Of a stretch of 37,988 bases of DNA, positions 16,526-24,421 are shown in pieces. Within the stretch, counting starts at the first letter, position 1. Each line of letters starts with the position of its first letter. A model generated the notes under the pieces. The model ran no database searches, was not told the DNA's origin, and saw nothing but the letters and a program-made list of their open reading frames with translations. The stretch covers positions 1-37,988 of the forward strand of contig CBFGXE010000027.1 of NCBI GenBank assembly GCA_965652645.1. Direction: 5' to 3'. The DNA comes from ZC4RG30 sp965652645. GTDB taxonomy: Bacteria; Pseudomonadota; Gammaproteobacteria; Steroidobacterales; Steroidobacteraceae. Both the position numbers and the translations under genes were made by a program.

Positions 16526-17344
16526 TCAGGTTGCCCAGATGCGCGGCAGCGCCGCCTCGCGGCCCATCAGCGCGGGGCGCAGGCGCAGCCACACCTTCGT
16601 GAAAAACTGTCGGATGGGTTCGGCCCCGCGGGCCACCGCCCGGCACAGCAGCACGCCTTCCACCAGCGTGAAGGCGTGCCGCACCCCGGGTTCCGTGAGT
16701 TCCCGCAGCTCCGCCAGGTCCGTTCCCGTGCCCGGAAAGAGCAGCAACGTGCCCAGCGCCTGCTCGCCGCCGAATCCCCAGGGGGCGGACAATGCCGGTG
16801 ATGCGCCCTGCAGGCGCAGGCGATCCAGCAGCAGGGGGCGCCCCTCGTGCCAGAGCTGCAGGTCCTGCGCGATCGTGCCTTGCCGGAAATTCTCCGCGTT
16901 CGCGGGCCTTCCGAGACACAGCACTTCCCAGCCCGCGAAGCGCGCATCGCCCTGCAGCTTCACCACGGTGTGCGTGGTGGCGCGGGCGCCGTCGAACACG
17001 ATGGTCTCCTGCGGCAGCCATTCCAGTGCCGCATCCTGCACCCGCAGCTCCTGGTGCAGCACCGCGGATGGATGCGGGCCGGCGCGATAGAAGCGCGTGG
17101 CGGCCGGCGTGGTGAGCAGCGCATGCGCCCCGGGCTGCACGGTGACGTCCAGCGCGAGCTGGTCGCCGCCCACGATGCCGCCCGGTGGATGCACCAGGTA
17201 GACATGGCATGGTGCGCCTTCCGGATAGAAGGGGCGCTGCACCAGCAGCGGGCCGATGTGACGGCGATGGCTGAGGACGGTGCGGTTGCCCGCCGGGCGG
17301 AAGCCCAGTTCCAGCCGGGCACGCCAGGCGGAGGAGGCCCTCAT
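16526..17344 (-). CDS. ureD: Urease accessory protein UreD
   Basis: Scaffold of the urease activation complex; binds apourease and UreF and tunnels nickel. 272 residues from ATG 17344, which overlaps the urtE stop (ATGA). Recognisable UreD features: RPFYPEG, the strongly conserved HPPGGIVGGDQLALDV near residues 50-66, the TTPAATRFYRA strand, EWLPQETIVFDGA and GFGGEQALGTLL. In most urease operons ureD leads the structural genes, as here, but the ATGA link to urtE ties the enzyme genes directly to the urea importer genes. Confidence 0.95.
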   Translation of the reverse strand: MRASSAWRARLELGFRPAGNRTVLSHRRHIGPLLVQRPFYPEGAPCHVYLVHPPGGIVGGDQLALDVTVQPGAHALLTTPAATRFYRAGPHPSAVLHQELRVQDAALEWLPQETIVFDGARATTHTVVKLQGDARFAGWEVLCLGRPANAENFRQGTIAQDLQLWHEGRPLLLDRLRLQGASPALSAPWGFGGEQALGTLLLFPGTGTDLAELRELTEPGVRHAFTLVEGVLLCRAVARGAEPIRQFFTKVWLRLRPALMGREAALPRIWAT

Positions 17345-18036
17345 ACCGTGAGGTGTTCACGCACCACCTCGTCAGTGAGGTCGGAGATCGGGCCACTGAC
17401 CACGAGGCGGCCCTTGTCCAGGATGCGCAGGTCGGTGCCGATGCGGCGCGCGAAGGGCAGCTTCTGCTCCACCAGCAGCACGGTGAGGCCGCGCTCGCGG
17501 TTCAGGCGCGTGATCACGTCGCCGATCTCGCGCACGATGTTGGGCTGGATGCCCTCGGTGGGCTCATCGAGGATGAGCACCTTCGGATCGATCACCAGCG
17601 CACGCGCGATCGCCAGCTGCTGCTGCTGGCCGCCTGAGAGGTCGCCGCCGCGGCGCCGGGCCATGCTCCTGAGCACCGGGAAGAGGGTGTAGACCTCCTC
17701 GGGAATGGTCTTCCGGCCATCACGGCGCGCGGCGAGGCCGGTGCGCAGGTTCTCCTCCACCGTGAGCTGGGAGAAGATCTCGCGCCCCTGCGGAACATAG
17801 CCGATGCCGATGCGCGCGCGTTTCGTGGCCGGCTGGCCGGTGAGGTCGACGTCGCCGCAGCGGAGGGTGCCGCTGGCGGTGGGCACAAGTCCCATCAGGC
17901 AGCGCAGCAGCGTGGTCTTTCCCATGCCGTTCCTGCCCATCAGCACCGTGCAGGAGCCGGGCGGCACCGACAGCGACACGTCCCAGAGGATGTGGCTGCC
18001 GCCGTAGAACTGGTTGAGGCCGGAAATCTCGATCAT
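17341..18036 (-). CDS. urtE: Urea ABC transporter ATP-binding protein UrtE
   Basis: Second ATPase of the urea importer, LivF-like, 231 residues. Walker A GRNGMGKTT at residues 34-42, signature LSGGQQQQLAIARAL, Walker B VLILDEPTEGIQPN, switch His replaced by the LLVEQKLPFARRI segment common in this family. IGYVPQGREIFSQLTVEENL is the branched-chain-type Q-loop. Starts at ATG 18036 overlapping the urtD stop (ATGA). Confidence 0.95.
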   Translation of the reverse strand: MIEISGLNQFYGGSHILWDVSLSVPPGSCTVLMGRNGMGKTTLLRCLMGLVPTASGTLRCGDVDLTGQPATKRARIGIGYVPQGREIFSQLTVEENLRTGLAARRDGRKTIPEEVYTLFPVLRSMARRRGGDLSGGQQQQLAIARALVIDPKVLILDEPTEGIQPNIVREIGDVITRLNRERGLTVLLVEQKLPFARRIGTDLRILDKGRLVVSGPISDLTDEVVREHLTV

Positions 18037-18956
18037 TGCTCGCCCAGGTAGACTTCGATGACCCGCGGATCGGCCTGCACCTCGTCCATGGTGCCTTCAG
18101 CCAGCACGCTGCCCTGGTGCAGCACCGTGACCTTGCGGGCAATGCGGCGCACGAACTCCATGTCGTGTTCCACCACCACCACCGAATGCGTGCCCGCCAG
18201 GGACAGCAGCAGCTCGGCGGTCTTCTCGACTTCCTGCGGGGTCATTCCCGCCACGGGTTCGTCGACCAGCAGCAGGCGCGGGCTCTGCATCAGCAGCATG
18301 CCGATCTCCAGCCATTGCTTCTGGCCGTGGGAAAGCACGCCGGCCAGGGTGCGGGATTCTCCCGCAAGGCCGATGAGGCCCAGCACCTGCTCGATGCGGT
18401 CGCGTTGCTCGCCGGTGAGCCTCACCGTGAGGTTGCGCCATACCGAGCGGCTGCCGGCCAGGGCCAGCTCCAGGTTGTCGAACGCACTGTGGTGTTCGAA
18501 CACGGTGGGTTTCTGGAACTTGCGGCCGATGCCGGCTTCGGCGATTTCCGGTTCCGTCAGCGACAGGAGGTCCAGTGTCTGGCCGAACCAGGCCGATCCG
18601 TGGTCCGGACGGGTCTTGCCGGTGATCACGTCCATCATCGTGGTCTTGCCGGCGCCGTTCGGGCCGATGATGCAGCGAAGTTCGCCGGTCCCCACGTACA
18701 GCGTCAGGGCGTTGAGTGCCTTGAAGCCGTCGAAGGAAACCGTCAGGTCCTCCAGGTAGAGGATCACGCCATGCGACCCGTCGGGGCCCATTTCGACGGG
18801 ATCACCGGTGAGCAGGGCGCCGGCGCGGGGCGGGGCGCTGCTGCGCGAGCGGCCGGAAAGCCGCATGAGGGCCTCGGCGGCCTTCATGGCCGGAGTGACT
18901 TCCCGAAACGGCTTTTCGGGGCGGGGAGGCAGATTGCGGGAGCCTGGTACCTGCAT
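18033..18956 (-). CDS. urtD: Urea ABC transporter ATP-binding protein UrtD
   Basis: LivG-like ATPase partner of UrtE. From ATG 18956, overlapping the urtC stop (TAATG), it has 307 residues. The ATPase domain begins only near residue 65 (LYLEDLTVSFDGFKALNAL), so there is a 60-odd-residue Pro/Arg-rich lead, longer than the usual 20-40; later ATGs within the lead are possible starts. Walker A GPNGAGKTT, signature LSHGQKQWLEIGMLL (characteristic of UrtD) and Walker B LLLVDEPVAGMTPQE are intact. The same frame stays open into the urtC region, which is only shadow. Confidence 0.93.
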   Translation of the reverse strand: MQVPGSRNLPPRPEKPFREVTPAMKAAEALMRLSGRSRSSAPPRAGALLTGDPVEMGPDGSHGVILYLEDLTVSFDGFKALNALTLYVGTGELRCIIGPNGAGKTTMMDVITGKTRPDHGSAWFGQTLDLLSLTEPEIAEAGIGRKFQKPTVFEHHSAFDNLELALAGSRSVWRNLTVRLTGEQRDRIEQVLGLIGLAGESRTLAGVLSHGQKQWLEIGMLLMQSPRLLLVDEPVAGMTPQEVEKTAELLLSLAGTHSVVVVEHDMEFVRRIARKVTVLHQGSVLAEGTMDEVQADPRVIEVYLGEQ

Positions 18957-20116
18957 TACGCCGTGCGCTCCTGGTTCTTGCGGGTGCCAAGCAGGCCGGC
19001 CATGCCCTTGGGCAGCAGCAGCGTGGTGACGACGAACAGCGCACCCAGCGTGTACAGCCAGCCGCTGGGCCACTCGGAGCTCAGCCAGTTCTTCACGTAG
19101 CTGATCAGGATCGCACCGGCAATGGCGCCGTACAGCGTGCCGCGCCCGCCGATGGCCACCCAGATCACCACCTCGATGGAGCGCAGGGGTTCGAATTCGC
19201 TGGGATTGATGATGCCCACCTGCGGCACGAACAGGGCGCCCGCGATGCCCGCCAGCACGGCGGAGAACACGAACACCCACAGCTTGTAGTTCTCCACGCG
19301 GTAGCCGATGAAACGCACTCGGCTCTCGGCGTCGCGGATGGCACGCACCACGCGCCCGGTGCGCGAGGTGACGATCCAGCGGCACAGCACGTAGCCCACC
19401 GCCAGCATCACCACCGTGGTGATGAACAGCACGATGCGCGTCTTCGGGTCCTGCAGGCTGAAACCGAGGATGTCCTTGAAGTCGGTGAAGCCGTTGTTGC
19501 CGCCGAAGCCCATGTCGTTGCGGAAGAAGGCCAGCAACAGCGCGAAGGTCATCGCCTGGGTGATGATGGACAGGTACACGCCGGTGACGCGCGAGCGGAA
19601 GGCCAGCCAGCCGAACACCAGCGCCAGCACGCCCGGCACCACCATCACCATCAGCGCCGCGAACCAGAACATGTCGAAGCCATGCCAGAACCACGGCAGC
19701 TCCTTCCAGTTCAGGAACACCATGAAGTCCGGCAGGATAGGATGGCCATAGACACCCCGCGGCCCGATCTGCCGCATCAGGTACATGCCCATGGCGTAGC
19801 CGCCCAGCGCGAAGAAGGCCGCGTGCCCGAGCGACAGGATGCCGCAGTAACCCCACACCAGGTCGACCGACAGCGCCAGCAGCGCATAGCAGAGGTACTT
19901 GCCGGTGAGGGTGACGCCGTAGCTCGACAGGTGCAGGGGCGAGGAGGGCGGCACGACCAGGTGCAGCACCGGCACCAGGATGGCCGTGACCAGCAGCACG
20001 CCCAGCAGCACGTGCCCGGCACGGTCGGTGCGCAGCCATTCGGGCAGGAAGCTGATCCTTGCGCCCGCGGCAGGGGATGCAGCCGGGGCCGCCGGCGCAG
20101 TTGCGACAGTGCTCAT
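18956..20116 (-). CDS. urtC: Urea ABC transporter permease UrtC
   Basis: LivM-type inner-membrane permease. ATG 20116, overlapping the urtB stop (ATGA), gives 386 residues beginning STVATAPAAPAASPAAGA, an Ala/Pro-rich cytosolic lead. About ten hydrophobic helices follow. Family marks: YLCYALLALSVDLVWGYCGILSLGHAAFFALGGYAMGMYL in pieces, VTGVYLSIITQA, and the EAA-like loop GRVVRAIRDAESRVRFIGY. Ends GLLGTRKNQERTA. Confidence 0.95.
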   Translation of the reverse strand: MSTVATAPAAPAASPAAGARISFLPEWLRTDRAGHVLLGVLLVTAILVPVLHLVVPPSSPLHLSSYGVTLTGKYLCYALLALSVDLVWGYCGILSLGHAAFFALGGYAMGMYLMRQIGPRGVYGHPILPDFMVFLNWKELPWFWHGFDMFWFAALMVMVVPGVLALVFGWLAFRSRVTGVYLSIITQAMTFALLLAFFRNDMGFGGNNGFTDFKDILGFSLQDPKTRIVLFITTVVMLAVGYVLCRWIVTSRTGRVVRAIRDAESRVRFIGYRVENYKLWVFVFSAVLAGIAGALFVPQVGIINPSEFEPLRSIEVVIWVAIGGRGTLYGAIAGAILISYVKNWLSSEWPSGWLYTLGALFVVTTLLLPKGMAGLLGTRKNQERTA

Positions 20117-21789
20117 GATTCCGCCGCGCGGCCCTTCTGCGGGAACAGTCCCCGCGGCCGCCTTTGAATGAACAGGATCAGCGCCACCAGGATCAGGATC
20201 TTGGCCAGCACGGCGCCGGCGATCGGCTCGAACAGCTTGTTGGCCACGCCCAGGGACAGGCCGCTGATCAGCGTGCCCCACAGGTTGCCGACACCGCCGA
20301 ACACCACCACCATGAAGGAATCCACGATGTAGCTCTGTCCCAGGTTCGGTCCGACATTGGTCAGCTGCGACAGGGCGACGCCGGCGACACCGGCGATGCC
20401 CGCGCCGAGGCCGAAGGTCAGGGCGTCAACCCAGTCGGTGCGGATGCCCATGGCGCGGGCCATGGCGCGGTTCTGCGATACGGACCGCACATGCAGGCCG
20501 AGGCTGGTGCGCTTGAGCACCAGCACCAGCGCGAGGAACACCAGCGCGGCGAACAGCACGATGTAGATGCGCGACCAGGTGATGGCCAGCACTTCGTTCA
20601 CCTGCCAGGAACCGGCCATCCAGCCGGGCGTCTGCACGGGGCGGTTGTTGGGGCTGAAGATGTCGCGCACCAGCTGCTGCAACAGCAGGCTGACGCCGAA
20701 GGTGGCCAGCAGGGTTTCCAGCGGCCGGCCATAGAGGAATCGGACCACGCCGCGCTCGATGGCCACGCCGACCAGTCCTGACACCAGGAATGCCAGCGGG
20801 ATGGCAATCAGGATCGAGGAGGAGATGTAGTCCGGCAGCAGCTGCTGCACCACGTAGACGGTGTAGGCACCGAGCATCATCAGCTCGCCGTGCGCCATGT
20901 TGATCACGCCCATCACGCCGAAGGTGATGGCGAGGCCGATGCCCGCCAGCACCAGTACCGAACCCAGCGAGAGGCCGAAGAACAGCATCTCGATGGTGGC
21001 GTAGAGGCGGCGGGATCCTTCGATGTCGCGCAGTGCCTCCTCCGCGGCCTTGCGTACCGCAGGATCGGGCTCGGCGAAGCTGCCGTCCTCCCCGGGGGTG
21101 GCCAGGCGGGTCAGCAGGGTATGGACTTCGGGCATCAGGTGGCCATGCAGGGCCTTGACGGCGGCAAGGCGGACCGCGGCGTCGGGGCTCTCGACATCGA
21201 CCATGGCCAGCGCCGTCGCGATGTCGTCGCGAATGCGCGGATCCTCTTCCACCGCAAGTCGGGGACGCAGCAGGGCGGCGCCCTCCGCATCCATGGTGCG
21301 CATCATCTCGCGCACCGCGCTCCGGCGGACCTCGGCATCGCCACTGGCAAGTTCGAGGGTCGCCAGCACGCTGCGCAGCGAGCGGCGGATCTGGTTGTTG
21401 ATGGTGATGCGGGAGAAGGCCGAGGCGGATTCCGCTTCCACTTCCTCCTCGCTTCTCACGTCAATGTATCGGGGGGCAGTGGTGTCGCCTTCCGCGGCGA
21501 CGACCAGCTTGTCGGATGTGCGGTAACTCAGGCGACCTTCGAGCAGCGCCCGCAGCGTGCGCTGCGCCGCGTGGCTGCCTTCGGCTGCCAGCGCCTGGAC
21601 CAGGGCCTGCTTGCCGGCGAGGTCCGAATCAGGGAGGGCGGCCAGCAGTCCGTCAAGATCGGAGGGGAGCGCAGCCTGCACAGCGGCAGGTGTCCCGGAT
21701 TCGGTCGGGTCGGCAACTCCGGTTTCCTGCGCCATCACGGCGCCTGCGGCCGTGAACAGCAGCAGCAATGCAGTCAGTATGCGTGTCAT
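20113..21789 (-). CDS. urtB: Urea ABC transporter permease UrtB with periplasmic N-terminal domain
   Basis: LivH-type permease. 558 residues. Signal peptide 1-20 (ILTALLLLFTAAGAVMA), then about 240 residues of predicted periplasmic helix-repeat (HEAT-like) sequence: LDGLLAALPDSDLAGKQALVQAL, RRSLRSVLATLELASGDAEVRRSAV, DDIATALAMVDVESPDAAVRLAAVKAL. The membrane permease begins near residue 275 (YATIEMLFFGLSLGSVLVLAGIGLAITFGVMGVINMAHGE). This long N-terminal domain is the normal UrtB architecture and distinguishes it from amino-acid LivH. A 92-base gap with a very strong hairpin separates it from urtA. Confidence 0.95.
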   Translation of the reverse strand: MTRILTALLLLFTAAGAVMAQETGVADPTESGTPAAVQAALPSDLDGLLAALPDSDLAGKQALVQALAAEGSHAAQRTLRALLEGRLSYRTSDKLVVAAEGDTTAPRYIDVRSEEEVEAESASAFSRITINNQIRRSLRSVLATLELASGDAEVRRSAVREMMRTMDAEGAALLRPRLAVEEDPRIRDDIATALAMVDVESPDAAVRLAAVKALHGHLMPEVHTLLTRLATPGEDGSFAEPDPAVRKAAEEALRDIEGSRRLYATIEMLFFGLSLGSVLVLAGIGLAITFGVMGVINMAHGELMMLGAYTVYVVQQLLPDYISSSILIAIPLAFLVSGLVGVAIERGVVRFLYGRPLETLLATFGVSLLLQQLVRDIFSPNNRPVQTPGWMAGSWQVNEVLAITWSRIYIVLFAALVFLALVLVLKRTSLGLHVRSVSQNRAMARAMGIRTDWVDALTFGLGAGIAGVAGVALSQLTNVGPNLGQSYIVDSFMVVVFGGVGNLWGTLISGLSLGVANKLFEPIAGAVLAKILILVALILFIQRRPRGLFPQKGRAAES

Positions 21790-21814
21790 CAGGGAGTGCG
21801 AGGCATCAGGCGGT

Positions 21815-21848
21815 CCTGCCTGCCCCTTCCGGGGAAGGGGCAGACAGG
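21815..21848 (-). promoter_or_regulatory. Strong hairpin between urtA and urtB
   Basis: Arms 21815-21830 and 21833-21848 pair over 16 positions with one mismatch and a 2-base loop, including ten uninterrupted GC-rich pairs next to the loop. It lies 34 bases after the urtA stop. Such a hairpin can stop most transcripts or protect the urtA 3' end, giving far more binding protein than permease, the usual need in ABC importers. Confidence 0.7.
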
Positions 21849-21881
21849 TCGCGTTGTCGGTCAGGAAGTCCAGTTATCCGC

Positions 21882-23213
21882 TCAGTAGTTCTGGCCGGCG
21901 CAGGTCTGGGTCGCCTTGTTGTAGTTGCCGCACTTGAGAGTCACCCAGTCGGCCTCGATGTCCTTGCTCTCGGGCAGGTAGTCGGTCCAGGCGTCGCCGG
22001 GAACGGCCTCGGGGGTCTTCCACACCACGTCGAACTGGCCGTCCGAGCGCACTTCGCCGATGAGCACCGGCTTGGTCAGGTGGTGGTTGGGCAGCATCTT
22101 CGCGGTGCCGATGCCGGTGAGGTTGGGCACCTCGATGCCGATGATGGCGTCGATGACCGCATCCACGTCCGGCGTGCCGGCCTTCTCGACCGCCTTGACC
22201 CACATCTCGAAGCCGATCACGTGGGCTTCCATCGGGTCGTTGAAGGTGGCCTTGTCCTTCTTCGGGCTGAAGGCCTTCCACTTGGCGATCCAGTCGGAGT
22301 TGACCGGGGTCTCGACGCTCTGGAAATAGTTCCAGGCGGCGAGGTGGCCGACCAGCGGCGTGGTGTCGAGGCCGGAGAGTTCCTCCTCACCCACCGAGAA
22401 GGCCACCACCGGGATGTCCTCGGCGGAAATCTTCTGCGCGCCCAGTTCCTTGTAGAACGGCACGTTGGCGTCGCCGTTGATGGTCGAGACCACGGCGGTC
22501 TTCTTGCCGGCCGAGCCGAACTTCTTGATGGCCGCCACGCGCGACTGCCAGTCGGAGTGGCCGAACGGCGTGTAGTTCACGTCGATGTCGCTCTCGGGCA
22601 CGCCCTTGGAGATCAGGTAGGCCTTGAGGATCTTGTTGGTGGTCTGCGGATAGACGTAGTCGGTGCCTTCGAGCACCCAGCGCTTCACGCCCACCTCGTT
22701 CATCAGGTAGTCGACGGCCGGGATGGCCTGCTGGTTGGGGGCGGCGCCGGTGTAGAACACGTTGCGCGAGGATTCCTCACCCTCGTACTGCACCGGGTAG
22801 AAGAGCAGGCCGTTGTTGTTCTCGAACACCGGCAGCACCGACTTGCGCGAGGAGCTGGTCCAGCAGCCGAACACCACCGCGACCTTGTCCTGCAGCAGCA
22901 GCTGCTCGGCCTTGGTGGCGAACAGCGGCCAGTCGGAGGCGGGGTCCACGACTACCGGCTCCAGCTTGCGGCCCAGCACGCCGCCCTTCTTGTTCTGCTC
23001 CTCGATGAGCATCAGCATGGTGTCCTTCAGCGTGGTCTCGCTGATGGCCATGGTGCCGGACAGGGAGTGCAGGATGCCGACCTTGATCGGCTCGCCGCCG
23101 GCATCGGCCATGGCGCCGGCTTCGCTGTCCGGTGCCTTCGAACAGCCCGACAGGACGGTGGCCGCCAGGGCCGCCGCCACGGCGGTATTCAGGAATGTGC
23201 GTCTTGATTTCAT
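21882..23213 (-). CDS. urtA: Urea ABC transporter substrate-binding lipoprotein UrtA
   Basis: Periplasmic urea receptor. The start at 23213 follows a GGAG at correct spacing and gives 443 residues; upstream in-frame codons are shadow. The leader SRRTFLNTAVAAALAATVLSGC combines a twin-arginine-like SRRTFL with a lipobox LSGC (Cys24), so a lipid-anchored, possibly Tat-exported protein is predicted. The mature part is a type 1 periplasmic-binding fold: IKVGILHSLSGTMAISETTLKD, GGVLGRKLEPVVVDPASDWPLFATKAEQLL, VVFGCWTSSSRKSVLPVFENNNGLLFYPVQYEGEES and NVFYTGAAPNQQAIPAVDYL, all in UrtA order. The C-terminal CGNYNKATQTCAGQNY holds a possible disulphide. Confidence 0.97.
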   Translation of the reverse strand: MKSRRTFLNTAVAAALAATVLSGCSKAPDSEAGAMADAGGEPIKVGILHSLSGTMAISETTLKDTMLMLIEEQNKKGGVLGRKLEPVVVDPASDWPLFATKAEQLLLQDKVAVVFGCWTSSSRKSVLPVFENNNGLLFYPVQYEGEESSRNVFYTGAAPNQQAIPAVDYLMNEVGVKRWVLEGTDYVYPQTTNKILKAYLISKGVPESDIDVNYTPFGHSDWQSRVAAIKKFGSAGKKTAVVSTINGDANVPFYKELGAQKISAEDIPVVAFSVGEEELSGLDTTPLVGHLAAWNYFQSVETPVNSDWIAKWKAFSPKKDKATFNDPMEAHVIGFEMWVKAVEKAGTPDVDAVIDAIIGIEVPNLTGIGTAKMLPNHHLTKPVLIGEVRSDGQFDVVWKTPEAVPGDAWTDYLPESKDIEADWVTLKCGNYNKATQTCAGQNY

Positions 23214-23234
23214 TGCGTCTCCGGGGAGTGGGGG

Positions 23235-23265
23235 GCCGGTGCCGCGCCTGTCGGCGGACACCGGC
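23235..23265 (-). terminator. Hairpin between the barrel gene and urtA
   Basis: GCCGGTG (23235-23241) pairs with CACCGGC (23259-23265), with a nested CCGC/GCGG stem inside. It sits 8 bases after the barrel-gene stop, in the 59-base gap before urtA. No T-tract; probable attenuator or mRNA end separating barrel-protein output from urtA. Confidence 0.5.
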
Positions 23266-23272
23266 GGCAGGT

Positions 23273-24253
23273 TCAGAACGTGAACAGGGCTTCCAGCGCC
23301 ACGGACGTGGGCTTGGGGCCACCGCCGGCGTACTTGTCCTTGCGGTACTCGGCGACGAGCAGCAGGTTGTCGCCCACCTTGTAGCTCGGGGACAGCGTGA
23401 AGCCCTTGGTGTCGACCATGCCCTCGACGTCGTAGTCGTGGTAGCGCACTGTGAAGCCCCACGGGCCCGTGGCGTAGTTGGCCATCAGCAGGAAGCCATC
23501 GCCGTCCGTAGCGCCGTAGTCAGCGGTGTTGTACTCGCCGGCGAAGGTGAAGCCGCCCCAGGCGTAGGAGGCCCAGACGTTGATCACGTCAGTGTCGGTG
23601 TCTTCATCCTTGATGTAGAAGGCCTTGGTGGTCAGTCCCTCGATGGGCATGATCGCCACGCCGACCTCGTATCCCAGATCGGACGTATCGGTGTCGTAGG
23701 GATTGAACGTGCTGGTCACGACCGAGCCCATCAGCGCGAACTTGCCGCCGTCGTAGTAGGCGGACACGCCGTTCTGGTAGTAGCCGTAGAATGCCCCGGC
23801 GTAGCCTGTGCCGCTGTACTGGAACAGGCCGGTGGGTTCCTCGGTTTCCCAGCCGCTGTAGCTGAGGAAACGGCCGACCTTCATGCTGAACTGGTCGGTG
23901 AACTGCTTGGTGATGAAGGCCTGTTCGACGAAGGTCGTGCTTTCGTCCTCGAAGTCATTGCTGTATTCGACGTCGACCTGGGCAGAGACGCCGTTCGAGC
24001 CGGAGAACAGGAAGTCGACCTCGAACTGGTCGATGGCGAAGCTGGCCGCCTCGCCATCCGAGTCGTTGGACCAGAGCGACATGTCGGCGAAGCCGGTAGC
24101 ACTGAAGCCCTGCCCCAGCTCGATTTCCGCGAACGCGGAAGGGGCGGCGCCTGCGGCCATGGCGGCAACCACGCCAGCCAGGATCTTCTTCGATCCGATT
24201 CGTGGCAGGGCAGCTGTCGGCCGGAAGAGGGGGGAGACCTTGTCAATTCCCAT
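23273..24253 (-). CDS. Outer-membrane beta-barrel (porin-like) protein of the urea locus
   Basis: 326 residues from ATG 24253, with an AAGGA ribosome site. Signal peptide with a long charged n-region, core ILAGVVAAMAAGAAPSAFA, cleavage before EIELGQ near residue 42. The mature protein is rich in alternating aromatic/acidic strands (FSATGFADMSLWSNDSD, AIDQFEVDFLF, YEVGVAIMPIEGL, FTFAGEYNTADYG, WGFTVRYHDYDVEG) and ends in a terminal Phe (ALEALFTF), the outer-membrane insertion signal. About 12-14 strands are likely. Being the first gene of the minus-strand urt array and separated from urtA by only 59 bases, it probably lets urea through the outer membrane. The precise porin family was not recognised. 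Confidence 0.8.
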   Translation of the reverse strand: MGIDKVSPLFRPTAALPRIGSKKILAGVVAAMAAGAAPSAFAEIELGQGFSATGFADMSLWSNDSDGEAASFAIDQFEVDFLFSGSNGVSAQVDVEYSNDFEDESTTFVEQAFITKQFTDQFSMKVGRFLSYSGWETEEPTGLFQYSGTGYAGAFYGYYQNGVSAYYDGGKFALMGSVVTSTFNPYDTDTSDLGYEVGVAIMPIEGLTTKAFYIKDEDTDTDVINVWASYAWGGFTFAGEYNTADYGATDGDGFLLMANYATGPWGFTVRYHDYDVEGMVDTKGFTLSPSYKVGDNLLLVAEYRKDKYAGGGPKPTSVALEALFTF

Positions 24254-24275
24254 GTGGGTAATCCTTGTCGGTGGT

Positions 24276-24291
24276 TGCGGGGGTGCCGCCA
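24276..24291 (-). promoter_or_regulatory. Possible sigma-54 -24/-12 element upstream of the barrel gene
   Basis: On the minus strand TGGCGGCACCCCCGCA has GG and GC spaced by exactly 10 bases, as required for sigma-54, but matches the wider consensus only partly. Its expected start lies about 12 bases before the gene, at the ribosome site. Weak evidence, worth noting because urea uptake is often under nitrogen control. Confidence 0.25.
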
Positions 24292-24313
24292 GCGGAAATG
24301 GCCCGCCGCGTGC

Positions 24314-24361
24314 AAGGAGGAAGCTATGAGAAGCCCGTCACGCGCGGTACGCGTTGAATGA
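24314..24361 (+). CDS. Possible 11-residue leader peptide
   Basis: A perfect AAGGAGG (24314-24320), five bases, then ATG (24326), coding for MRSPSRAVRVE and stopping at 24361. It lies 60 bases before the kinase start, on the same strand. The ribosome site is one of the strongest in the window although nothing else uses it. Three Arg and three hydrophobic residues; no obvious attenuator stem follows. It could be a regulatory upstream ORF or chance. Confidence 0.35.
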   Translation, partial: KEEAMRSPSRAVRVE

Positions 24362-24389
24362 CGTAGGCGGGATGCGTCAAACGACGTAG
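24360..24389. repeat. Direct heptamer repeats in the kinase/barrel divergent region
   Basis: GACGTAG occurs at 24360-24366 and 24383-24389, 23 bases apart (about two helical turns), with an inverted GCGTC half between them. This pattern fits a binding site for a dimeric regulator such as the LuxR-type regulator encoded downstream. Confidence 0.4.
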
Positions 24390-24421
24390 ATCGGGGCGGA
24401 ACAGGTGGCAGTTACAACCGA

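Noticed and set aside
18957..20039. Long N-terminal continuation of the urtD frame across urtC
   Set aside because: The translation is low-complexity Arg/Ala/Gly and lies over urtC, which has clear permease helices; the urtD start overlapping the urtC stop is the sensible one.
23132..24325. Long plus-strand frame opposite the barrel gene, ending in the 11-codon ORF
   Set aside because: Antisense shadow of the barrel gene; only the last 11 codons have an independent start and ribosome site and are reported separately as a weak leader-peptide candidate.
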